From contig CAKZLR010000014.1 of the NCBI GenBank assembly GCA_937127165.1, positions 1 to 17,873 on the forward strand: 17,873 nucleotides of DNA, in the 5' to 3' direction. The stretch is from an uncultured Candidatus Peregrinibacteria bacterium. Its GTDB lineage: Bacteria; Patescibacteriota; JACMRA01. A model generated the notes under the pieces. That model did not search any database, was not told the origin of the DNA, and saw nothing but the letters and a program-made list of their open reading frames with translations. The translations under genes and the position numbers were made by a program. The first letter of the stretch is position 1. The number at the start of each line of letters is the position of its first letter. Positions 6,365-12,979 of this stretch are shown piece by piece.

Positions 6365-6389
6365 TAATTTAGATCGTTTATCTAAATTA
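6365..6389 (+). other. Strong 10 bp hairpin, possible terminator-like element
   Basis: TAATTTAGAT (6365-6374) and ATCTAAATTA (6380-6389) pair perfectly around the loop CGTTT, followed by TTTTC. This is the longest perfect stem seen in the window. It lies about 135 bases after the candidate promoter start, so it could end a small RNA or fold within the rel leader. Confidence 0.45.
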
Positions 6390-6445
6390 TTTTCGTTAAA
6401 TCAGACAAATTCTCTTTACTACATGTAAAAACAATTTTAGTTTTC

Positions 6446-6562
6446 TTAAACTACCCTATCGTCTACAGCCAAATAAAGAATACAAAGGATACAAAAAACT
6501 AGTAAAATTTTCTCCCTATTTTCTACCACTTTCTCTTTAGTTGAAGTAGCAGAAACAACCAC
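6446..6562 (-). CDS. Possible 38-residue membrane peptide or gene remnant
   Basis: With a GTG start at 6560-6562 the frame runs 38 codons to TAA. It has a polar, charged first half (SATSTKEKVVENREK) and then one hydrophobic segment KILLVFCILCILYLAVD, which would span a membrane once. Two adjacent TAG codons (6572-6577) lie just upstream in frame, and a short protein-like stretch precedes them. It could be a single-pass small protein, the decayed 3' end of a surface gene, or chance. The minus strand is purine-rich here, as in the window's real coding strands. Confidence 0.22.
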   Translation of the reverse strand: MVVSATSTKEKVVENREKILLVFCILCILYLAVDDRVV

Positions 6563-6606
6563 CTCATCTTTCTACTACAAATCAAAGTTTGCAGCAGGCA
6601 CTATTA

Positions 6607-6628
6607 AGCTTAAATTTGTTTTTAAGCT
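6607..6628 (+). other. 8 bp hairpin upstream of rel
   Basis: AGCTTAAA (6607-6614) and TTTAAGCT (6621-6628) form a perfect stem around the six-base loop TTTGTT. It ends 89 bases before the rel start, so it would lie in the rel leader if transcription starts upstream. Confidence 0.4.
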
Positions 6629-6717
6629 GTGTTCTTAGCAATTAACAAACCATAAATATTTGTTAAAAAGACAAAAACTTCTTGTAATTTTCGCACAAAC
6701 AGTTTATATTGTTGTCT

Positions 6718-8223
6718 ATGCTTAAAATAAAGTTTGATAAAAATAACTTAGACAAGTGTGCCATGCAACTTTGGGACTTTTTGCAGCCTAAGTTAGATTA
6801 TCTTGAAAATTCTGAAAAGACCTTATTACAGTTAGCATTTGATCAAATGGTGATTTCTCATAATCAAACTAAAAGAGCAAGTGGCGATTTTTACATTGTT
6901 CATCCAGTTAATGTGTGTGCAATCCTAGCAGAAATTGGTCTTGATGCTCGTACTCTGGCGGCTAGCCTGCTTCACGATGTTCCAGAAGATACAGAAACTA
7001 CTTTAAAGGAATTGTTAAAAGATTTCGGTTCAGAGATAGTTTATCTATTAGAGGGAGTAACCAAATTAAGTACTATTAAATATCAAGGTATAGAAAGATA
7101 TGCTGAAAATCTCAGAAAAATGTTTATTGCTATTAGTCGAGATCTTAGAATCATATTTATTAAATTAGCAGATCGTTTAGACAATCTTAGAAGTCTACAA
7201 TATCTACCACCCCATAAACAATATAGAATTGCTTTAGAAAGTTTAGAAATTTATGCTCCTATTGCTGAAAGACTTGGTATTAGTCATTTTCGAGGGGAAA
7301 TTGAAGATGCCGCTTTTCCTTTTGTTCATCCTGAAGAGTATAAACAATTTATTCAAAGCTCTGAACTAGAAATTCAGAGAAGAATTCAAATAACTGAAAC
7401 CATAGTCCAAAAAACCAAAGAAATATTAAAGAAATCTGGTCTTCCTTACAACAACATCTTTGGTAGAGCCAAAAAATACTACTCGATATACAAGAAAATG
7501 CAAAGAAAAGGGAGTCTAGAAAACATTTATGATCTAATTGCATTAAGAGTAATTACTGATACTGTTGAAAACTGCTACACGATTTTATCTCTTTTACACC
7601 TTCATTTTGAGCCGTTGCCAAATAGGGTAAAAGACTACATCAATTTGCCTAAGCCAAATGGCTATCGTAGCATACATACAACTGTTCGTGACCCAGAAAC
7701 TGGTCAGATTTTTGAGTTTCAAATTAGAACTCAACTAATGCACGAATATGCTGAATATGGAATGGCAGTCCACTGGACTCATAAAGATAAGTCAGAGCTT
7801 GGTGAATATGCTGCAATACCCCCAGAAAGATTAAAATGGATCGACGAGTTGATTGCTCTGGGTCAAGAGAAAATGACTGAAGAAGAGTATCTCCAAAATG
7901 TTAAATTAGATCTATTCCAAGACAGAATTTTTGTGCTTACCCCAGCTGGAGATGCCATCGATTTACCTAACGGAGCCACCGCTTTAGATTTTGCTTTCAA
8001 GATCCATGGTGAAATAGCTAGTCATGCCGTAATGGCCAAAGTTAACGGTATACCATGTAAGTTAAGCGATTCATTAAATAATGGGGATAGCGTAGAGATT
8101 ATTACTGACAAAAAACAAACTCCAAAGATAGACTGGCTAAATTGGGTTAAAACCAGACAAGCCCAAAAACAAATAAGAACTTTTCTTAAAAAACAGTCAA
8201 AATTAGAAAAGGATAAGAAATAA
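6718..8223 (+). CDS. rel: Rel/SpoT (p)ppGpp synthetase-hydrolase lacking the C-terminal ACT domain
   Basis: Rel enzymes make and degrade the stringent-response alarmone (p)ppGpp. ATG 6718 is preferred over the in-frame TTG at 6709. In this 501-residue product the HD hydrolase domain keeps His62, His86-Asp87, Glu90-Asp91 and Asp152 (KLADRLDNLRSL). The synthetase domain has GRAKKYYSIYKKMQ (249-262), the RVKD motif (303-306) that typifies bifunctional enzymes, PNGYRSIHTTV (313-323) and FEFQIRT with Glu333. A TGS domain covers about 402-465, and the protein ends about 35 residues later. Long Rel proteins (about 730) carry further helical, zinc-finger and ACT domains that sense the ribosome; these are absent. 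Both activities are probably intact but regulated differently. The EVE gene follows 40 bases downstream. Confidence 0.95.
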   Translation: MLKIKFDKNNLDKCAMQLWDFLQPKLDYLENSEKTLLQLAFDQMVISHNQTKRASGDFYIVHPVNVCAILAEIGLDARTLAASLLHDVPEDTETTLKELLKDFGSEIVYLLEGVTKLSTIKYQGIERYAENLRKMFIAISRDLRIIFIKLADRLDNLRSLQYLPPHKQYRIALESLEIYAPIAERLGISHFRGEIEDAAFPFVHPEEYKQFIQSSELEIQRRIQITETIVQKTKEILKKSGLPYNNIFGRAKKYYSIYKKMQRKGSLENIYDLIALRVITDTVENCYTILSLLHLHFEPLPNRVKDYINLPKPNGYRSIHTTVRDPETGQIFEFQIRTQLMHEYAEYGMAVHWTHKDKSELGEYAAIPPERLKWIDELIALGQEKMTEEEYLQNVKLDLFQDRIFVLTPAGDAIDLPNGATALDFAFKIHGEIASHAVMAKVNGIPCKLSDSLNNGDSVEIITDKKQTPKIDWLNWVKTRQAQKQIRTFLKKQSKLEKDKK

Positions 8224-8263
8224 ATTCTTACTTTTTTAAAAAACTAACTAAAAAATCTAGAAT

Positions 8264-8680
8264 ATGCCCAACTATTTTTTAGCTAAAACGGATCCTAGAG
8301 TTTATTCCATTGAAGACTTTGCAAAGGAAAAAATAACCACTTGGGACGGAGTCCATAATTTTCAAGCTATCAATATTATCAAACAGTGGCAAGTAGGTGA
8401 TTTCGTCTTGATTTATCATTCTCAAGGTGAATCTGCAATTGTGGGAATCTCTAAGGTTATTTCCAATCCAAAAGAGAACTTGAAAGATACAAGACCCAGT
8501 TGGGTTGCTGACTTAGAATTAATCAAAATTTTTGAACCAATTCAAAAAATAACTTTAAAACAAATTAAAGAATCTGGTTTGTTTGCCGATTTTCCTTTGA
8601 TAAAACAACCAAGACTTTCAACTATGAAATGTTCCTTAGAGTTTATCAACTGGCTAAGAACACAAGGTCTACAAATATAA
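8264..8680 (+). CDS. EVE-domain protein
   Basis: EVE domains are PUA-like readers of modified bases in DNA or RNA; the stand-alone bacterial form resembles thymocyte nuclear protein 1. The 138-residue product is one EVE domain. It opens YFLAKTDPRVYSIEDFAKEK, continues with TTWDGVHNFQA (25-35) and GDFVLIYHS (45-53), then AIVGISKV (58-65) and PSWVADLE (78-85). These match the family's W-DGVRN-QA, GD-VLFYHS and IVGIA motifs. Length is normal. It lies 40 bases after rel and probably shares its transcript. The natural ligand is unknown. Confidence 0.92.
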   Translation: MPNYFLAKTDPRVYSIEDFAKEKITTWDGVHNFQAINIIKQWQVGDFVLIYHSQGESAIVGISKVISNPKENLKDTRPSWVADLELIKIFEPIQKITLKQIKESGLFADFPLIKQPRLSTMKCSLEFINWLRTQGLQI

Positions 8681-8854
8681 AACACTAATACAAGGAATTA
8701 GGTATAAACACCTTCAAGATTCTTGTTCTGAAGAAATTAGAAATCTTTTAAAATCTATTTTTTACCAAAAAGTAGAAAATACAAAAAAATAGAAAATAGT
8801 AAACTAGACAAAACGACTTCAAACATTTTATTCACTTTAATCTTGCAAACTAAT

Positions 8855-8860
8855 TTGACA
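8855..8860 (+). promoter_or_regulatory. Candidate -35 element ahead of rpmB
   Basis: TTGACA is consensus and lies in the 237-base gap between the EVE gene and rpmB. Downstream -10 candidates (TATACA at 13 bases, TACATT at 15, CATTTT at 17) are weak or badly spaced. It is the best promoter candidate for the rpmB-aroA gene run. Confidence 0.25.
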
Positions 8861-8917
8861 AATTTCATAAAGCTATACATTTTGAAATTAATGTTTATAT
8901 TTTACTATCCATGTAGT

Positions 8918-9094
8918 ATGCCAGCTTTTTGTGCTATCACCGGAAAAACTTACATGAATGTCCGTAAAAGATCAAAATCTATGAAATCAACACTGACTAA
9001 AGTCAAGCCTAATCTACAAAGGATTAAAATTGGTAATAGACGGATCAAAATCTCTACTAGGGCCTTAAGATCTCTCAAAAGAAATCGAAAATAA
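8918..9094 (+). CDS. rpmB: 50S ribosomal protein bL28
   Basis: bL28 is a small 23S rRNA-binding protein of the large subunit. An open frame extends upstream to 8843, but ATG 8918 gives the normal N terminus MPAFCAITGKTYMNV, while the upstream part is hydrophobic and unlike the family. The 58-residue product has the conserved centre KVKPNLQRIKI (about 28-38), then a Lys/Arg-rich strand and tail (RIKISTRALRSLKRN). Length fits the short bL28 form. Only one Cys is present, so the paired zinc cysteines of some bL28 proteins are missing. A small membrane-protein gene follows 15 bases later. Confidence 0.9.
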   Translation: MPAFCAITGKTYMNVRKRSKSMKSTLTKVKPNLQRIKIGNRRIKISTRALRSLKRNRK

Positions 9095-9109
9095 TCTATT
9101 TATCTGCGA

Positions 9110-9487
9110 ATGGAAAGCAGTAATAAATATTTAAACTACCTAGGTACATTTTTGTTAGTTATTATTGTTTTTATTATTGGGTTTTATTATGGTTTTCGTT
9201 ACCACGAGAATAATTTTGGCGGTGTTGATTTGGTTAAGCTTAAAGACACTGCAGAATCTCTAGAAAGAGTAGAAATTAAAACAAAAGAGGTGGAAGGTAT
9301 TTTTTGGATTAAATCTGGGGAAGATCCAATTTGCCCAAATACCCACCCGGTAAAAATTAAATATGATTCTGGTGTTTGTTTTTTCTATACAAAAGAAAAT
9401 CGCTCTTACTCCAGAGTTAAAGCTCATGTATGCTCAGCCACAGAAGATTTTGCCAAAAATCAAATGGGTTGTTTGAAAAAATTTTAG
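9110..9487 (+). CDS. Small membrane-anchored protein with an extracytoplasmic cysteine domain
   Basis: No named family is claimed. The 125-residue product has a short polar N terminus, one membrane helix (about 9-29) and a linker. A small domain then carries four cysteines at 75, 90, 108 and 121. The order C-PNTHPVKIK, G-CFFYTKENRSYSRVK, H-CSATEDFAKNQ-GC resembles short C-terminal modules common in small single-pass proteins of Patescibacteria (CP-THP-KG ... YH ... C-AT-EDA--AG); this is a resemblance from memory. The likely layout is helix in the membrane and domain outside, perhaps with two disulfides. It sits 15 bases after rpmB and 74 before aroD. Confidence 0.72.
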   Translation: MESSNKYLNYLGTFLLVIIVFIIGFYYGFRYHENNFGGVDLVKLKDTAESLERVEIKTKEVEGIFWIKSGEDPICPNTHPVKIKYDSGVCFFYTKENRSYSRVKAHVCSATEDFAKNQMGCLKKF

Positions 9488-9561
9488 TTAAGTAACATAA
9501 GAAAGTATGAATTGATTTGATCTTTACTAAAAAGATATTTTTATGAGTATATTAAATAATT

Positions 9562-10248
9562 ATGTCTGCATCTAAGTCTGATATCAATATCTGTATAACT
9601 CTTGCAGAAAATGATATTTATAGACTGCTTTGCCAAATAGAAAGAGCCCAACAGCTTAATGATTTTGTGGAAATTAGGGCTGATTATTTACCAAAACTTG
9701 ATCTTTCGGTCTTATCAAAAATAAAAACAAGTCTTTCGGCCAGGGCTATTTTTACTTGCCGTTCAGTTAAAGATGGTGGTAATTTTGAGGGAACAGATAA
9801 GGAACAAGTAGAGCTGCTCAAGACAGCAGCAAGTCTAGGTTTTGAGTATATTGATGTTGATCTTAGACTGATTAATCAATTTAAAAATAAATTAGAAAAC
9901 ACCAAAATTATTGTATCTTATCACCACTTTACTCATACACCATCATATTTACAATTAAAAAAATACCTTAAAAAGATGAGAGCTTCCGTGGGAGATATTT
10001 ACAAATTTGCTTGTCTGGTTAAATCTAAAAAAGATCTATACTCTTTGTATAAAATACTTATTAATAAAAAACCAAAAGAGCAGCTAATAGTTTTGGGTAT
10101 GGGTAAGATAGGACAAATTAGTCGTCTTTTGACACCGTTTTTGGGTGGTTATCTCACTTTTGCTAGTTTGGATGATGTAGCAGTTGCTCCGGGACAAACG
10201 TCTTTTGACAATTTACAACAAAAACTTAAGTTAATTTCATTGTTATAA
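9562..10248 (+). CDS. aroD: Type I 3-dehydroquinate dehydratase
   Basis: It catalyses the third shikimate-pathway step, 3-dehydroquinate to 3-dehydroshikimate, through a Schiff base. The 228-residue beta/alpha barrel keeps the class I residues. Glu37 and Arg39 lie in VEIRADYL, Arg67 in FTCRSVKDGG and His121 in IIVSYHHF. The Schiff-base Lys148 is in IYKFACLV, Arg188 in GKIGQISRLL and Gln212 in AVAPGQ. By my alignment to the Salmonella enzyme, the position of Glu86 is Asp71 and that of Ser232 is Val208, two mild departures in the substrate pocket. aroA begins 11 bases downstream, so the two are co-transcribed. The other shikimate genes are not in the window. Confidence 0.93.
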   Translation: MSASKSDINICITLAENDIYRLLCQIERAQQLNDFVEIRADYLPKLDLSVLSKIKTSLSARAIFTCRSVKDGGNFEGTDKEQVELLKTAASLGFEYIDVDLRLINQFKNKLENTKIIVSYHHFTHTPSYLQLKKYLKKMRASVGDIYKFACLVKSKKDLYSLYKILINKKPKEQLIVLGMGKIGQISRLLTPFLGGYLTFASLDDVAVAPGQTSFDNLQQKLKLISLL

Positions 10249-10259
10249 GCACCGTCTTT

Positions 10260-11567
10260 ATGACAAATTCGATTTACAGAGTTAAACCAATCAAAGCAAA
10301 TGGTCAAAAAAGAGTAGTTGCTATTCCCGGATCCAAAAGTGACACAAACAGAGCTTTAGTGATTGCAGCATTTAGTAACGGTAGAACAACTTTAACAGGA
10401 ATATCAGAAAGCGATGATAGTAAACTATTAATCAAAGCTCTTCGACAGCTAGGTGTTGGCTTTGAATATCTAAGTAAAGATAGCATCCGAGTACAAGGAT
10501 TGGGTGGTCGGTTCAAACCTTTTTATGGAGAGATTAACTGTGGTATCGCAGGAACTACAAGCAGATTTTTGGCTGCGGTTTGTTCTTTGGTTCCGGGAAA
10601 TTTTATACTCACTGGTGAAAAAAAGATGTTGGAAAGGCCTATGAAAGACTTATTTGATGCTTTACAAGCACTGGGCGTAGAGTTGGAATATCTCGGAAAA
10701 GTGGGGCATCTTCCTGTGAGATTTAATAACCGGGAACATTTGCTAAAAATTCAGAAAACTAACCAAATTTCCATCCGTGGAGATGTTTCTAGCCAATTTT
10801 TTACCGCTTTGCTTTTAATCTCTCCAATTTTACCATATGGTTTAGAGATTAGTGTTGTGGGTAATCAAGTATCCAAATCATATATTGATATGACACAGTC
10901 AATTTTGTCTGATTTCGGAGTACAAATGATCAACCAAAACTATACAAAGTACATAGTAAAACCAAATCAAAGCTACACTCCTCAAGAATACCAAATTGAA
11001 GGAGATGCAAGTGGTTGTAGTTACTTTTGGTCTATTGCAGCTATCACAGGCCAAGAGATTGAAGTGACTAATATAGACCCTAGTACAGCACAAGGAGATG
11101 TTGGTTTTGTGGATATTTTGGAGAAGATGGGTTGTAAAGTAAGCAAAGATACCTCAAAAAAATCAATCGCGGTGTGCGGTCCAAGATCTTTATCTGATTT
11201 GCGGTCTGTTGATGTAAATATGGAAAATATGCCGGACACTGCCCAAAGTATGGCGGTTGTAGCTGCTTTTGCTAAAGGTACAACTAAAATAACTGGTCTA
11301 TCCACTTTAAAAGACAAAGAAACCAATAGATTAGAAGCCACCAAAACTGAACTAGCAAAAATGGGAATAGTGGTAGAAATAGGTAATGACTGGATGACAA
11401 TTGTTGGCGGAGAACCTGGACCAGCCGAAATTGCCACTTATAACGATCATAGAATGGCCATGAGTTTCGCTGTTGCTGGCACCAAGATTGATGGTGTTAT
11501 TATTCAAAATCCAGAAGTTGTCAGCAAGTCTTTTCCTGAATTTTGGGATAAAATAGAGAGTTTATAA
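10260..11567 (+). CDS. aroA: EPSP synthase (3-phosphoshikimate 1-carboxyvinyltransferase)
   Basis: It joins phosphoenolpyruvate to shikimate 3-phosphate, the sixth step toward chorismate. The 435-residue product has both inverse alpha/beta domains. Motifs are PGSKSDTNRAL (Lys26, Ser27, Arg31), GIAGTTSRFLAA (95-106), RPMKDL with Arg126, DVSSQFFTALL (175-185), EGDASGCSYF (247-256), NMPDTAQS with catalytic Asp326, KETNRLEA with Glu354, DHRMAM (396-401) and SKSFPEFW with Lys423. Phe103 stands where the E. coli enzyme has Pro101, as in divergent (class II-like) forms. Length is normal and all catalytic residues appear present. It ends convergent to the U32 gene, 142 bases away. Confidence 0.96.
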   Translation: MTNSIYRVKPIKANGQKRVVAIPGSKSDTNRALVIAAFSNGRTTLTGISESDDSKLLIKALRQLGVGFEYLSKDSIRVQGLGGRFKPFYGEINCGIAGTTSRFLAAVCSLVPGNFILTGEKKMLERPMKDLFDALQALGVELEYLGKVGHLPVRFNNREHLLKIQKTNQISIRGDVSSQFFTALLLISPILPYGLEISVVGNQVSKSYIDMTQSILSDFGVQMINQNYTKYIVKPNQSYTPQEYQIEGDASGCSYFWSIAAITGQEIEVTNIDPSTAQGDVGFVDILEKMGCKVSKDTSKKSIAVCGPRSLSDLRSVDVNMENMPDTAQSMAVVAAFAKGTTKITGLSTLKDKETNRLEATKTELAKMGIVVEIGNDWMTIVGGEPGPAEIATYNDHRMAMSFAVAGTKIDGVIIQNPEVVSKSFPEFWDKIESL

Positions 11568-11709
11568 CTTTGTAATTTTGTTTTTGTTATTTTATTTAAG
11601 ACATGAAAAGTATATTTTTAGGTTATTTTTGTGAACTCATAAGTCTTTCAGAATTGCTTCTTAAAGTTAAGACTGATTTAAAGGTGTGCAATAATAATCT
11701 AATTTAAAC

Positions 11710-12963
11710 CTATAAAAAATTTTCGTTTGGTATAAATTTGTACACTTTGTCACCTTTTTTTGCCGCTTTAGGTGTAACAAAAGTAACAATCTCTCCCTTT
11801 TTTCCTTGATTTATTTTTGAACCGTTTTCAGACCTAAGATCGTCCAAAATACCAAATATCGCTTCGTGAGTTTCCCCAGAAATCATATACTCATCACCAA
11901 CAATCAACCCATCAGCTTGTAAAGCTACTTCAACCACACTTAGTTTGTCAAAAAAATGTCTCACAGTTCCCACTAAAGTTTTTACTTTAGTTGCTCTACT
12001 GCCATATATTCCAGCCCAGTCTTTAAAACTCTTACCAAGATAATAACCATCACTTAGACCACGATTAAAAACTGTTCCAAGCCTTTGATTCCAGTCCTGA
12101 ATCTTTTCTAAACTATAACTACCGTCATTCACGGCATCAATTGCTTCACGGTAAACTTTGACAACGGTGTTGACATATTCTGGACTTCTAGCTCTACCTT
12201 CTATTTTGAGCACTTTAATTCCAGTTTCTAAAAGTTTGTCTAAAAAACCAACTGTACAAAGGTCTTGAGAACTCATCACATATTGGTTATCCACCACAAA
12301 TTCTTGACCTGTCTCCTTGTCTTTCACAGTATAAGCTCGTCTACAAGGCTGCAAGCACATTCCACGGTTAGCTGACTTGTTGTTTGCTAATAAACTCATT
12401 CCACACTTGCCACTAATTGCCACGCACAAGGCTCCGTGTGCAAAAACTTCCACTTCCATCAACTCCCCTTTTGGCCCGCGAATATTTTGCGATTTGATTT
12501 GTTCTATAACTTTTTTTTGCATGCTTAAAGTTAGTTCTCTGGCTAATACCACCCTGTCCGCCCATTGAGAGTAATATTTAACAGACTCAGTATTAGATAT
12601 TCCCGCTTGTACTGAAATATGGACCTCAACCCCAATTTGGCTAGCATAAGTGATAGCCGCTAAATCCATAGCTATAATTCCATCTACTTCAGCTTCTTTC
12701 ACTTTATTTATAATTTTTCTCATGGTGCTTAGTTCAGAGTCATAAATTACGGTATTCAGTGTTAAGTAGCATTTAACATTAGACTGGTGGCAAATTTGAG
12801 AAATTTTTTTTAAATCTTTGACCTCAAAATTTTTAGCTCCTCCAATTCTCATATTAAGGTTCTTTACTCCAAAATAAACCTCATCACAGCCAGCAGCAAT
12901 AGCAGTATATAAATTCTCCCAACTACCCGCGGGAGCCAACAATTTTACATCGTATTTAGGCAT
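11710..12963 (-). CDS. U32-family protein, probable tRNA/rRNA hydroxylase (TrhP/RlhA-like)
   Basis: U32 proteins were classed as peptidases, but characterised bacterial members include TrhP (5-hydroxyuridine at tRNA position 34) and RlhA (5-hydroxycytidine in 23S rRNA). Both depend on prephenate and an iron-sulfur cluster. The 417-residue product starts KLLAPAGSWENLYTAIAAG, then DEVYFGVKNLNMR (27-39). The cysteine signature is GALCVAISGKCGMS, KSANRGMCLQPCR and SQDLC, with Cys180, 187, 203, 207 and 236. ILKIEG-type VLKIEGRARSPEYV follows (251-264). The last 80 residues form the usual small C-terminal barrel. It begins 16 bases after the site-2 protease and shares its transcript. TrhP fits better by size than the longer RlhA, but substrate is inferred. 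Confidence 0.87.
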   Translation of the reverse strand: MPKYDVKLLAPAGSWENLYTAIAAGCDEVYFGVKNLNMRIGGAKNFEVKDLKKISQICHQSNVKCYLTLNTVIYDSELSTMRKIINKVKEAEVDGIIAMDLAAITYASQIGVEVHISVQAGISNTESVKYYSQWADRVVLARELTLSMQKKVIEQIKSQNIRGPKGELMEVEVFAHGALCVAISGKCGMSLLANNKSANRGMCLQPCRRAYTVKDKETGQEFVVDNQYVMSSQDLCTVGFLDKLLETGIKVLKIEGRARSPEYVNTVVKVYREAIDAVNDGSYSLEKIQDWNQRLGTVFNRGLSDGYYLGKSFKDWAGIYGSRATKVKTLVGTVRHFFDKLSVVEVALQADGLIVGDEYMISGETHEAIFGILDDLRSENGSKINQGKKGEIVTFVTPKAAKKGDKVYKFIPNENFL

Positions 12964-12979
12964 ACAATATCAAGATTAC

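Larger units (their letters stand above)
6077..6708. other. 632 bp intergenic region between divergent genes, with several structures
   Basis: No long gene is present. From left to right it holds a direct repeat TAGTCAA at 11-base spacing (6150-6167), an extended -10 sequence (6215-6223), a 14 bp perfect palindrome TTAGTTTAAACTAA (6268-6281), a 10 bp hairpin (6365-6389), a small leftward frame (6446-6562) and an 8 bp hairpin (6607-6628) before rel. No tRNA-like T-loop or other known RNA signature was seen. The unusual length suggests long leaders, a small RNA or a decayed gene. Confidence 0.7.

Noticed and set aside
6077..6708. tRNA or known structured RNA in the long gap
   Set aside because: No T-loop, acceptor-stem pairing, CCA end or other known RNA signature was found on either strand.
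8843..8917. Hydrophobic N-terminal extension of rpmB
   Set aside because: The extra 25 residues are unlike bL28, and ATG 8918 gives the expected N terminus and length.
11021..11437. 138-codon open frame on the minus strand
   Set aside because: It lies entirely antisense to aroA, within the segment coding its C-terminal catalytic motifs.
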